From contig NZ_CP085990.1 of NCBI RefSeq assembly GCF_020736705.1, positions 806,001-870,000 of the forward strand: a stretch of DNA of 64,000 nucleotides, in the 5' to 3' direction. Positions 18,904 through 26,054 of the stretch are shown in pieces (position 1 is the stretch's first letter; each line of letters starts with the position of its first letter). This DNA comes from Psychrobacter sanguinis. Its GTDB lineage: Bacteria; Pseudomonadota; Gammaproteobacteria; Pseudomonadales; Moraxellaceae. The position numbers were made by a program, and so were the translations under genes. The notes beneath the pieces were generated by a model. It saw only the letters and a program-made list of their open reading frames with translations. It had not been told where the DNA came from and made no database searches.

Positions 18904-19809
18904 ATGACAATCATTGATAATACACAACAACAGCAAGCCAAAGAACCTGTCGTAAGCTCACCTCGCAGCGTTGAGCATTTGTTTGCCGGTATAGACACTC
19001 AAGACGGCGCAGGCGTAAAGCTAACCCGAGTCTTGACTCAGGAACTACAGCACCGCTTAGATCCCTATCTGATGCTAGATAACTTTAAAAGTGACAATCC
19101 TGACGATTATATCGCTGGATTCCCTAATCATCCTCACCGCGGCTTTGAAACCATTACTTATATGATCAGTGGTCGTATGCGTCATAAAGACAGTGCGGGT
19201 AATGAAGGCTTGATTGAAAACGGGGGCGTACAGTGGATGACCGCAGCCAGTGGAGTTATCCATTCAGAAATCCCCGAACAAGAAGACGGGAACATGGAAG
19301 GCTTTCAGTTGTGGCTGAACCTACCGGCTAAAGACAAAATGAGAGACCCTTGGTATAAAGACTTTCAGAAGGCTGACCTACCCCAGTTTACGACTAACAG
19401 CGGTGCCAATGTTACGGTCATTGCTGGGGAATCACATGGTATCCAAGGCGCGGTCACTCGTGAGGTGACTGAACCGACTTACTTGGACATTCATTTGTCG
19501 GCAGGCAGTCGCTTTAGTCATGCCATCCCTGCCGACCATAATGCCTTTGTCTTTGTGTATCGTGGCAGTGCTCGTATTTCTGATCAGCAGATACCTGTGA
19601 AAACCATGGCCATACTAAAAAACGTCGCCAATACGGATGGGGTAATTATTGAAGCGGATACTACGCAAGATACCAAGGTCATCTTAATCACCGGACGTCC
19701 GCTAAATGAGCCTATCGTCCAATACGGTCCATTTGTCATGAACACCCAAAAACAAATTATTGAGGCCGTAAACGACTTTCAACAAGGTCGGTTTGGTGAG
19801 GGGCTATAA
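18904..19809 (+). CDS. Pirin family protein (bicupin)
   Basis: The 301-aa cytoplasmic bicupin has the N-terminal metal site of pirins: H76 and H78 (FPNHPHRGFETITYM), H120 and E122 (ASGVIHSEIP). MEGFQLWLNLPAKDK is also family-typical. Some bacterial pirins have quercetin 2,3-dioxygenase activity and others act as redox or stress regulators, so the precise role is unknown. The start is supported by AAAGGAACCTCTGCC upstream. It is a single-gene unit with a hairpin at 19853-19879. Confidence 0.92.
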   Translation: MTIIDNTQQQQAKEPVVSSPRSVEHLFAGIDTQDGAGVKLTRVLTQELQHRLDPYLMLDNFKSDNPDDYIAGFPNHPHRGFETITYMISGRMRHKDSAGNEGLIENGGVQWMTAASGVIHSEIPEQEDGNMEGFQLWLNLPAKDKMRDPWYKDFQKADLPQFTTNSGANVTVIAGESHGIQGAVTREVTEPTYLDIHLSAGSRFSHAIPADHNAFVFVYRGSARISDQQIPVKTMAILKNVANTDGVIIEADTTQDTKVILITGRPLNEPIVQYGPFVMNTQKQIIEAVNDFQQGRFGEGL

Positions 19810-19852
19810 TCAAAAATAGTAATTACCCTTTATTATCGCTGTTTTTTTCAGG

Positions 19853-19879
19853 AGCGGGCCATGTTAAATTCGGCCCGCT
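19853..19879 (+). terminator. Hairpin after the pirin gene, probable terminator
   Basis: Perfect 8-bp GC-rich stem AGCGGGCC / GGCCCGCT with an 11-base loop, 43 bases after the stop. The following T tract is short (TTTGTGT). Confidence 0.6.
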
Positions 19880-20115
19880 TTGTGTATATAGCTTTTCTTT
19901 ATAGGCGTTTGATGATGAGTGGCCTATTAGGTTAATTAATTCCGCGTTAAATCGTTAAAAACAAAAAAATTGCCTTATTTTTGAATTAAAGGCTTTTCAC
20001 GTTCATAATTTTGACATATAATGCCGCCACATCTTAAGCGATGGCGCTATTTTTGCTGTAATCTGCTGTAAAGACTTCTTTTTTGAAATATTTTCAAAAT
20101 AATCAAAAAAAAGTA

Positions 20116-20144
20116 TTGACAAGATTACTTAACTTGCATAAAAT
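20116..20144 (+). promoter_or_regulatory. Sigma-70 promoter of the tRNA pair
   Basis: Perfect -35 TTGACA (20116-20121), 17-bp spacer and -10 TAAAAT (20139-20144), followed by a GC-rich discriminator (ACGCCC) typical of stringently controlled stable-RNA promoters. It lies 18 bases upstream of tRNA-Ala. Confidence 0.85.
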
Positions 20145-20161
20145 ACGCCCACCCTTAGCAA

Positions 20162-20237
20162 GGGGCTATAGCTCAGTTGGTAGAGCACTTGCATGGCATG
20201 CAAGGGGTCAACGGTTCGACTCCGTTTAGCTCCACCA
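20162..20237 (+). tRNA. tRNA-Ala (anticodon GGC)
   Basis: A 76-base cloverleaf: acceptor GGGGCTA/TAGCTCC, D stem GCTC/GAGC, anticodon stem CTTGC/GCAAG with loop ATGGCAT (anticodon GGC), T arm AACGG-TTCGACT-CCGTT, and encoded CCA end. All stems are perfectly paired. Confidence 0.97.
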
Positions 20238-20293
20238 ATAAGTTAAGATGAGTTGGTATTCAATATATTATATATAGTGATTATCAGCGGCAC

Positions 20294-20339
20294 CAACGTA
20301 AGCACCTAGGCAACGCTATTTTTATAGCACCTTACGTTG
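20294..20339 (+). other. Hairpin in the spacer between the two tRNAs
   Basis: Outer arms CAACGTAAG (20294-20302) and CTTACGTTG (20331-20339) are perfectly complementary. Inside is a second hairpin GCTAT-TTTT-ATAGC (20315-20328). It is probably a processing signal in the tRNA precursor. Confidence 0.55.
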
Positions 20340-20369
20340 TAAAACTATTTCATGTTTACATGATTTTGT

Positions 20370-20445
20370 GTCCCGTTCGTCTAGAGGCCTAGGACCCCGC
20401 CCTTTCACGGCGGTAACAGGGGTTCGAATCCCCTACGGGATACCA
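20370..20445 (+). tRNA. tRNA-Glu (anticodon TTC)
   Basis: A 76-base cloverleaf close to E. coli tRNA-Glu: acceptor GTCCCGT/ACGGGAT (G1-U72 wobble), anticodon stem CCGCC/GGCGG with loop CTTTCAC (anticodon TTC), T arm with GTTCGAAT and encoded ACCA end. It is co-transcribed with tRNA-Ala. Confidence 0.97.
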
Positions 20446-20493
20446 CCTATTCGAGCTTGTCCTTAGTGTTATATTTACTAAGAGATAAGCACT

Positions 20494-20526
20494 AAACCTC
20501 CAATCAGAACGATTGGAGGTTTTTTT
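20494..20526 (+). terminator. Intrinsic terminator of the tRNA operon
   Basis: Perfect 12-bp stem AAACCTCCAATC / GATTGGAGGTTT with a 5-base loop, ending in a run of T residues, 48 bases after tRNA-Glu. Confidence 0.9.
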
Positions 20527-20961
20527 ATGTCTAGAATTTATGTCTAATTTGCCGCTCTGTTATTTGATACTACGTTATTAACTTCATTCCTATCTAAATC
20601 TCTATTTAATTTTTGAATTTTTCTTTGAAAATCATTAATTAACCTTGCCTCTATACACAGTTAATACTCTAATCCTCTATTAACTTACTGTTTACTGACA
20701 GTGTATGCAGTTGGTATACATTTCTTGTCATATCCTTACTAAACTAAATCTTTAAAGCTTATTAGCTATGCTAATATCCGAATCGATAGGAGAGTAGACT
20801 GAGTCTATCGATATTTTACTAATAATTGTTGTTAAATTAGATAGATAGCTATTTTTTCGTTTACTCATACCTATAAAAGCTAACTAAAAACGTTATCTCT
20901 AAAATTAAACCAATATAACTCAAATTAACTCAATTCAAATTAGAGTAATAAGGACAATAAA
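20527..20961 (+). other. AT-rich spacer between the tRNA operon and a membrane-protein gene, no gene seen
   Basis: About 435 bases without a plausible reading frame. AAGGACAATAAA just before 20962 gives the downstream ribosome site. Despite lying next to tRNA genes, no integrase gene or duplicated tRNA 3' end (att site) was found. Confidence 0.6.
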
Positions 20962-22008
20962 ATGATTACTTCATATCCACCACAAAAGCGCCCTTCTTGG
21001 CGTGGTGTACTAGCAGGACTTCTGATGGGTTTAATCGTAGTTATGGCTATGATTGCCCTAGCGCTAGTATTAAGCTCTTTTCTACCATTTAGTCTTCAAG
21101 GTACCAGTATCGCTGCAGGAATTTATACTGCCATTACTGCGCTAGTCAGTGCTTATGTCGCAGGTTATTTTGCGGTTAAATATTCTGCACCTGAAACTTT
21201 ATTCGGTGACGGTACAGAAATTGATCCCAAAGATGCCACTTTAACTGGTATGTTAGCGGCCGCTTCAATGATTGCCTTAACTACCGTTATGGCAGTGAAT
21301 GGTGCCACAGGCATTTTGTCATCAGCGACGAATGCAGTAGGCAGTACCGTTAGTACAGTAGCCAATACCACTGCTACGGCAGCGGGCGGCGTAGCCACTG
21401 CTGTTGGCACAGTGGCTGGTCAATCAGACACCAATGTACAGCAAGAAGCTAAAAATGTTTATGACAAAGTAGTGGGTGATATCAGTCGTAGTGATGTTGA
21501 AAAATGGGTGGCTAAAAACTCGCAGAATCTAGATCAAGAACAAGTAAATGCAACCACCACTGTTATCACACAATTGGTGAACGAACAGAAAGCGGAAGTT
21601 AAGTCTTTAGATTTTACTGACCTTGATACTTGGAAAAACTTAGATGAGATTGCTAAAAAGCGTCTGGCTGATGTTCAACAAACTCTAGAAAGCGATGAAA
21701 TTATTACTCGTCTTCAAACAGCAGGTCTGAGTGAACCTGAAGCTCAGCAAGTTCGTACAGAAGTTGTTGCCTCATATAATGAATACAAAGCGCAAACTGA
21801 ACAAATGGTAGCGTCTGCTAGCGAAAAAGCCAATCAGGCCCTTTATCAAGCAGAAGATGTGGCTCGTAAAACTGCGTTATACACAGGCTTATTCTGGTTA
21901 ATCAGCTCTTTATTAACCTTCCTTGCTAGTATTGCCGGTGCACGTAGTGCCGCAGCAAATTACCGTCTAGACAAGCCTATCGTTACTTTAGGTGACAATG
22001 TACGTTAA
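20962..22008 (+). CDS. Membrane protein of unknown function with a helical soluble middle domain
   Basis: I do not recognise a named family. The 348-aa protein has hydrophobic segments at about 14-40, 49-72 and 92-116, then an A/T/G/V-rich stretch (about 117-150). A polar, mostly alpha-helical region follows (150-300, with repeated helices such as EAKNVYDKVVGDISRSDVEKW), then a last membrane segment at about 302-325 (TALYTGLFWLISSLLTFLASIAGA). The layout resembles YtxH- or DUF-type envelope proteins but no motif is decisive. It has its own ribosome site (AAGGACAA). Its original terminator lay at 22101-22122 plus 23516-23538 and was split by the IS4-family insertion. Confidence 0.7.
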   Translation: MITSYPPQKRPSWRGVLAGLLMGLIVVMAMIALALVLSSFLPFSLQGTSIAAGIYTAITALVSAYVAGYFAVKYSAPETLFGDGTEIDPKDATLTGMLAAASMIALTTVMAVNGATGILSSATNAVGSTVSTVANTTATAAGGVATAVGTVAGQSDTNVQQEAKNVYDKVVGDISRSDVEKWVAKNSQNLDQEQVNATTTVITQLVNEQKAEVKSLDFTDLDTWKNLDEIAKKRLADVQQTLESDEIITRLQTAGLSEPEAQQVRTEVVASYNEYKAQTEQMVASASEKANQALYQAEDVARKTALYTGLFWLISSLLTFLASIAGARSAAANYRLDKPIVTLGDNVR

Positions 22009-22109
22009 TAGCTATATTAATTTACACTGTGTTTAACTGACCTTTTAAAGGTTAATGAGTGACCGTTTAATGCTTTGATAGATTAATACCGTCCTCTTAC
22101 AAAAAAGCG

Positions 22110-22122
22110 CTCTGATTCAGAG
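22110..22122. repeat. Left copy of the 13-bp IS target-site duplication
   Basis: CTCTGATTCAGAG directly abuts the left end of the IS and is identical to 23516-23528. Confidence 0.93.
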
Positions 22123-22162
22123 TAATGCCAGTCAGTTAAGGCAAAAACTCAATAAAAGTAAT

Positions 22163-22197
22163 AAAATAGCCTATCTAATAAGTAGATGGGCTATTTT
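22163..22197 (+). promoter_or_regulatory. Hairpin at the start of the transposase message
   Basis: A 14-bp stem with one G-U pair: AAAATAGCCTATCT (22163-22176) and AGATGGGCTATTTT (22184-22197) with a 7-base loop. It immediately precedes the ATG at 22201 and covers the other candidate ATG at 22186. Such hairpins in several ISs block translation from read-through transcripts; that function here is inference. Confidence 0.6.
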
Positions 22198-22200
22198 ACT

Positions 22201-23502
22201 ATGAGACTACAAGACGCTATTAATGAGACGCATAAAAGGATTCCAGACACCCTAGAACAATTTAGTGAATTAATAGATCCTGACTGGATACAGCAGGCTT
22301 TAGAATATACGGGCAAAGCGAGCATTAGAAGACGTAAGCTACCTGCCGAACATGTTGTTTGGATAGTCATCGGCACAGCTTTATATCGAAACCGTTCCAT
22401 CTGGTATATCACAGAGCAAATGCGGCTTAATATAGACACACAGGCCTGCGTACCCAGCGCTGTGGTACAAGCAAGACAACGCCTCGGGTATGAGCCTCTA
22501 AAGCAGCTATTTCATCAACTAAGTGCTCACTACCAAACAGAATCACGAGCCCAGCAGCAAGACTTCATGGGACTTAGCGTCCACGCTGTAGACGGTGTCG
22601 TATACTCACTCCCATACACTGATGAGAACCTTCAGCACTTTAGCTCAAGCAAAGGCAGAACTAAAGAGGCGCCCTATCCCCAAATGCGTTCGGTATGTCT
22701 GATCAATACTGACACGCATGAGATCATTGACACAACCCTTGCAGATATGGGTCAAGGAGAGATCACCTTGGCCCATCAGCTAAATGTTGAAGACAATAGC
22801 ATTACGCTCTTTGATAGAGCCTATTTCTCAGCAGACCTACTGATTAGTTGGCAACAAGCCCATCCAAACAGCCACTGGCTCATGCGGGCTAAAGATAATC
22901 TGCGTTACACTGTGATTGAAACCTTTAGTGAAGGGGACTACTTAATACAAATGCCCGTCTCTCCTCAGGCACAAAAGAAAAATCCAAACCTACCCGATAC
23001 TTGGCAAGCTCGATTAATTGAGTGTCGTTATGAGGGTAAGACAAGACGATACATCACCTCTTTAATAGATGATAAACGCTTTACTAAGGATAAAGTGGCA
23101 CAGCTTTACTTGCAGCGCTGGGAGATCGAGATGGCTTTTAGGGAAATTAAGTCTGATTTACAGCAGGGGCTGTTGTTAAGAAGTAAGCTGCCACAGCTTG
23201 TGTTACAAGAGTTCTGGGGGCTTATGATTGCTTATAATCTGATAAGACGTTTGATGCGATATATGGCAGTTAGAGCTAAGGTTAGCCCTCTACGAATTAG
23301 CTTTCATATGGCGTCTATTACGATTGTTGATCTGTTACGGTTTGCACCTTTACAGGCTGCAGGACTCTTCCCTAAGTTGTTAGATGCACTTTTAGAGGAA
23401 GGAAAATTGTTTGTTATTCCTGAACGTAGAAAGCGATCTTGCCCGAGGGTGGTTAAGGGTAAGCCACAAAAATATCCCAAAAAAAATACCAGTCAGCCTT
23501 AA
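22201..23502 (+). CDS. IS4-family transposase
   Basis: DDE transposase of 433 aa from ATG 22201 (438 aa if ATG 22186 is used). The later start aligns with the N-terminus of E. coli IS4 transposase (MRLQDAINET versus MHIGQALDLV). Catalytic residues in 433-aa numbering are D131 (HAVDGVVYS), D205 (TLFDRAYFS) and E310 within the Y303-R306-E310-K317 signature (YLQRWEIEMAFREIK). The N-terminal RRRKLPAEHVVW and PSAVVQARQRLG segments are characteristic of the family. No frameshift or stop interrupts it, so it should be functional. A hairpin (CCAGTCAG/CTGACTGG, 23489-23510) overlaps its stop codon and the right end. Confidence 0.95.
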   Translation: MRLQDAINETHKRIPDTLEQFSELIDPDWIQQALEYTGKASIRRRKLPAEHVVWIVIGTALYRNRSIWYITEQMRLNIDTQACVPSAVVQARQRLGYEPLKQLFHQLSAHYQTESRAQQQDFMGLSVHAVDGVVYSLPYTDENLQHFSSSKGRTKEAPYPQMRSVCLINTDTHEIIDTTLADMGQGEITLAHQLNVEDNSITLFDRAYFSADLLISWQQAHPNSHWLMRAKDNLRYTVIETFSEGDYLIQMPVSPQAQKKNPNLPDTWQARLIECRYEGKTRRYITSLIDDKRFTKDKVAQLYLQRWEIEMAFREIKSDLQQGLLLRSKLPQLVLQEFWGLMIAYNLIRRLMRYMAVRAKVSPLRISFHMASITIVDLLRFAPLQAAGLFPKLLDALLEEGKLFVIPERRKRSCPRVVKGKPQKYPKKNTSQP

Positions 23503-23515
23503 CTGACTGGCATTA

Positions 23516-23528
23516 CTCTGATTCAGAG
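23516..23528. repeat. Right copy of the 13-bp IS target-site duplication
   Basis: CTCTGATTCAGAG, identical to 22110-22122. It is followed by GCGC and seven T residues, the remaining half of the interrupted terminator. Confidence 0.93.
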
Positions 23529-23619
23529 CGCTTTTTTTATGATTAGAATTTGAACAATAGTTTTTAGCATTAAATTAAATTGGAATCATATAATTTAATG
23601 GGCTTAGCGTTGGCTTTTT

Positions 23620-25221
23620 TTAATCTAAGCGTAAACCAATAATCGCTGGGATACCTTGACGAACAACCTCAATGGTCACTACTCCCTTCTCAGGAAGCTG
23701 ACGTAATGCACGTTGAAAGTCATCAATACTAGCAATCGACTTCTGATGTAAGTTAGTAATAACATCCCCTGGTCGTAATCCTGCACGTGCCGCTATACCT
23801 GTTGGGTCCACCTCTGTGACCAACACCCCTTCTCCGCCCAATTGAGCCAAGCTTTCTTTAGGCAACGCTTGAATACGTAACCCCAGACGAATCTGACTGT
23901 TATTTGACTTGGTCACTACAGCATCAGGAGCAACCTCATCGGGAGCGACCGATAGTTTACCACTGATATTGAACTGCTTTCCTTGACGCAGTACGACAGC
24001 ATTAAAAGTATCGCCTGGCTTGCTGCGGTTAATGATATTCAATAAATCTGACGACTCTAAAATCATCTTATTGTTATATTGAATAATAATATCACCGGCT
24101 TTAAGTCCTGCCGCTTCTGCTGGAGATTTTGGTGTCACTTTGATCAGCAAGGCACCTTGAGGCTTACTTAGGCCATAGGCCTCTGCTAAGTTACGGTCGA
24201 TATCCTGTGGGAAGATACCCATGTAAGCACGCGACACTACCCCAGTTTTTTTAAGCTGCTGATAAATATCCAAAGCTTCATTAATAGGGATTGAGAAGGA
24301 CAGTCCCATATAACCGCCGGTACCACTAAAAATACGCGAGTTAATACCAATCACTTGCCCATTGCGGTTAAATAAAGGACCGCCAGAGTTACCAGGGTTT
24401 AGCGCCACATCTGACTGAATAAAGGGCACGCTGATATCACGTGAGAAGTTACGTGACTTAGCACTGACGATACCGGCAGATGCTGAATAGTCAAAACCAA
24501 AAGGAGAACCAATGGCCAATACCGGCTCACCCACTTTTACCGCATTGGAATCTCCCATGGGTAAAGCGGGATAAGATTTGCCTGGCATCGCTTTAACTTT
24601 TAACACTGCCACATCTGAGCGCTCATCACTACCCACCAACGTGGCATCTAATTCAGTACGGTCATTTAAGGTCACTGTAATCTTATCCGCACCCGCAATT
24701 ACGTGATGGTTGGTCAATAAATACCCATCTGAGGTAACAAAGAATCCCGTACCATAGTTGTATTCGATAGCCGGAGTTTGAGCGCCAGGAATACGTATTC
24801 TATCGCCGAAGAACTGACGTAACAGCTCTACCGTCTGTGCCTTAGCCAGCTCTTCTTCACTCACCTTGGTGACCACATTCACCCGAGCCACCCCTGGAGT
24901 GACCTGCTCTACCAGATCCGAAAAATCTGAGGCGACCACAGCCGCTTGTGCCACTGACGGGGCAGCAGCCGTTGCTGCTAAAGTGGCAGTCACTGCTGTA
25001 GTGCCTAATGTACCCAATCCCAAACTACTAAGCGCAAGCACTGAACCTGCACTGAATGCTTTTATATTTCGTTGCAATTTATTTAGCTTGTTAACTTTGT
25101 TCAGCCCAGTCATAGAGGTTGAGTCTAATAACGACTGTGCTGATGTATCTTCTGCCTGATACTGGATCAGGCGCTCAGCGACAATGGAAGGGTAGTTGTC
25201 TTTTTTTGAGGCACTATTCAT
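23620..25221 (-). CDS. DegP/HtrA-family periplasmic serine protease (Do-like)
   Basis: ATP-independent periplasmic quality-control protease/chaperone. From the preferred ATG at 25221 (AGGAG ten bases upstream) it has 533 aa; an upstream in-frame start would add 12 residues. A hydrophobic export segment lies at about 55-95, after an unusually long N-terminal stretch of roughly 50 polar residues. The catalytic triad is complete: H173 (TNHHVIAGAD), D203 (DERSDVAVLK) and S279 (LNPGNSGGPLF). Two PDZ domains follow (around GAFIKVTPKSPAEAAGLKAGD-like and LVTEVDPTGIAARAGLRPGD segments). The gene is monocistronic; its original terminator was disrupted by the IS insertion. Confidence 0.94.
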   Translation of the reverse strand: MNSASKKDNYPSIVAERLIQYQAEDTSAQSLLDSTSMTGLNKVNKLNKLQRNIKAFSAGSVLALSSLGLGTLGTTAVTATLAATAAAPSVAQAAVVASDFSDLVEQVTPGVARVNVVTKVSEEELAKAQTVELLRQFFGDRIRIPGAQTPAIEYNYGTGFFVTSDGYLLTNHHVIAGADKITVTLNDRTELDATLVGSDERSDVAVLKVKAMPGKSYPALPMGDSNAVKVGEPVLAIGSPFGFDYSASAGIVSAKSRNFSRDISVPFIQSDVALNPGNSGGPLFNRNGQVIGINSRIFSGTGGYMGLSFSIPINEALDIYQQLKKTGVVSRAYMGIFPQDIDRNLAEAYGLSKPQGALLIKVTPKSPAEAAGLKAGDIIIQYNNKMILESSDLLNIINRSKPGDTFNAVVLRQGKQFNISGKLSVAPDEVAPDAVVTKSNNSQIRLGLRIQALPKESLAQLGGEGVLVTEVDPTGIAARAGLRPGDVITNLHQKSIASIDDFQRALRQLPEKGVVTIEVVRQGIPAIIGLRLD

Positions 25222-25712
25222 TATTGGTATTCTCCTGGAGGGATCTGTGATGCGCATTAGGCTGGCTTCAGTACACTCAATGACCTTAATAACTTAAATT
25301 GCTTAAGTAACTTAACTAACAATACCAAGGCAAATGCCAACGCCAACCTTACCGCCACAGCGGTTAATTATTATGGCTAACAAAAATTTCTATTTATTCT
25401 CTATTCATAATAAGGGCTTTTTATAAGATACGCTAGGCACTTATATCACACCTATTCAACGCCTTAATTGCAGTTACTTTCTAATTTGGTAAACCGTTAG
25501 AAAATAACGGTCTGTTTTTAAAATCCACTATTTAAATGGCGTATAAAACCTGCTATTTTCTTAATTAACAACACTTTAATCAGTTAAATTAAATTGACCA
25601 AACGAAGACAATTGATGGCATGATTCTCACATAATTTCATTGTTTTTTTAAAAATTAACGGTTCTTTAAAGTCATCATTGGGTGATAGTATCTGATGTGT
25701 TACTTTATTTCG
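25222..25712. other. Spacer upstream of degP, no gene seen
   Basis: About 490 AT-rich bases that should contain the degP promoter. A degenerate tandem repeat of four units beginning CTTAA lies at 25285-25319. No plausible coding frame is present on either strand. Confidence 0.6.
25285..25319. repeat. Degenerate 9-bp tandem repeat in the degP leader
   Basis: Four adjacent units: CTTAATAA, CTTAAATTG, CTTAAGTAA and CTTAACTAA. The block lies 65-100 bases upstream of the degP start codon. Confidence 0.55.
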
Positions 25713-25721
25713 TGATATTAT
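25713..25721 (+). promoter_or_regulatory. Extended -10 promoter for the structured RNA segment
   Basis: TGATATTAT combines an extended-10 TG with a TATTAT hexamer. The -35 position (around 25692-25698) is poor, as allowed for extended -10 promoters. Transcription would begin near 25728. Confidence 0.5.
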
Positions 25722-25727
25722 AGTCCT

Positions 25728-25948
25728 ACTTAACCCTAGTTTCTTTTGCTTAGGGTGTCAACAGTTGACCTAGAGACGGCCATTATTCGTCGTCAACTCA
25801 TGGTTAAAGTCTATATCTGACTTTAAGACTGTTGAATCAATTCCGTTAACGTAGAGTAACTGCTATAAACCGTTGGTTAATTAAAATAAATATTTATAGC
25901 ACAAGCTACATTAACAAAGCCTAGTCGTCATTCACTAGGCTTTTTTTT
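25728..25948 (+). ncRNA. Candidate structured RNA ending in an intrinsic terminator (small RNA or antiporter leader)
   Basis: This roughly 220-base non-coding stretch contains five consecutive hairpins. H1 is ACCCTA/TAGGGT (25733-25756). H2 is AGTTGAC/GTCAACT (25763-25798) with an inner GACG/CGTC stem and a 5-base bulge. H3 is TTAAAGTC/GACTTTAA (25804-25826). H4 is TGCTATAAA/TTTATAGCA (25861-25901). H5 is AAAGCCTAGT/ACTAGGCTTT (25916-25943), running into eight T residues. An extended -10 lies just upstream. It resembles neither 6S RNA, tmRNA, SRP RNA nor RNase P RNA as I know them. It may be an independent sRNA or a terminator-controlled 5' leader of the antiporter gene that starts 107 bases further on. 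The exact 5' end is inferred. Confidence 0.55.
25916..25948 (+). terminator. Intrinsic terminator at the end of the structured RNA
   Basis: Perfect 10-bp stem AAAGCCTAGT / ACTAGGCTTT, 8-base loop and eight T residues. No protein gene precedes it on this strand for more than 2 kb. Confidence 0.88.
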
Positions 25949-26054
25949 ACAGTGTCTATCTGTCTCTCCCTATCTAACCCTATTTAAACTTGCAGAATTT
26001 AGCGCATGCTGACTGCTTGACTGGGACTCGACACTGCAAACACAAGGATTTTTT

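Larger units (their letters stand above)
22123..23515 (+). mobile_element. Complete IS4-family insertion sequence (1393 bp)
   Basis: The element is bounded by perfect 20-bp terminal inverted repeats, TAATGCCAGTCAGTTAAGGC at 22123-22142 and its complement at 23496-23515. The tips strongly resemble those of E. coli IS4 (TAATGCCGATCAGTTAAGG, from memory). It is flanked by an exact 13-bp target duplication (22110-22122 and 23516-23528), a size typical for IS4. It carries one intact transposase gene. The intact ends and identical duplication indicate a recent, probably still mobile insertion. Joining the flanks restores a perfect terminator hairpin. Confidence 0.95.

Noticed and set aside
20370..20961. 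tRNA 3' end as an integration (att) site for an island
   Set aside because: No duplicated tRNA tail and no integrase gene were found downstream.
22101..22142. 42-bp terminal inverted repeats of the IS starting at the A run
   Set aside because: The outer 22 bases are the split terminator. The IS itself starts at TAATGCC, as shown by the exact 13-bp direct duplication.
25728..25948. 6S RNA, tmRNA or a known metal-ion riboswitch
   Set aside because: The consecutive-hairpin layout lacks the long rod of 6S, the tRNA-like ends of tmRNA and the conserved cores of riboswitches that I know.
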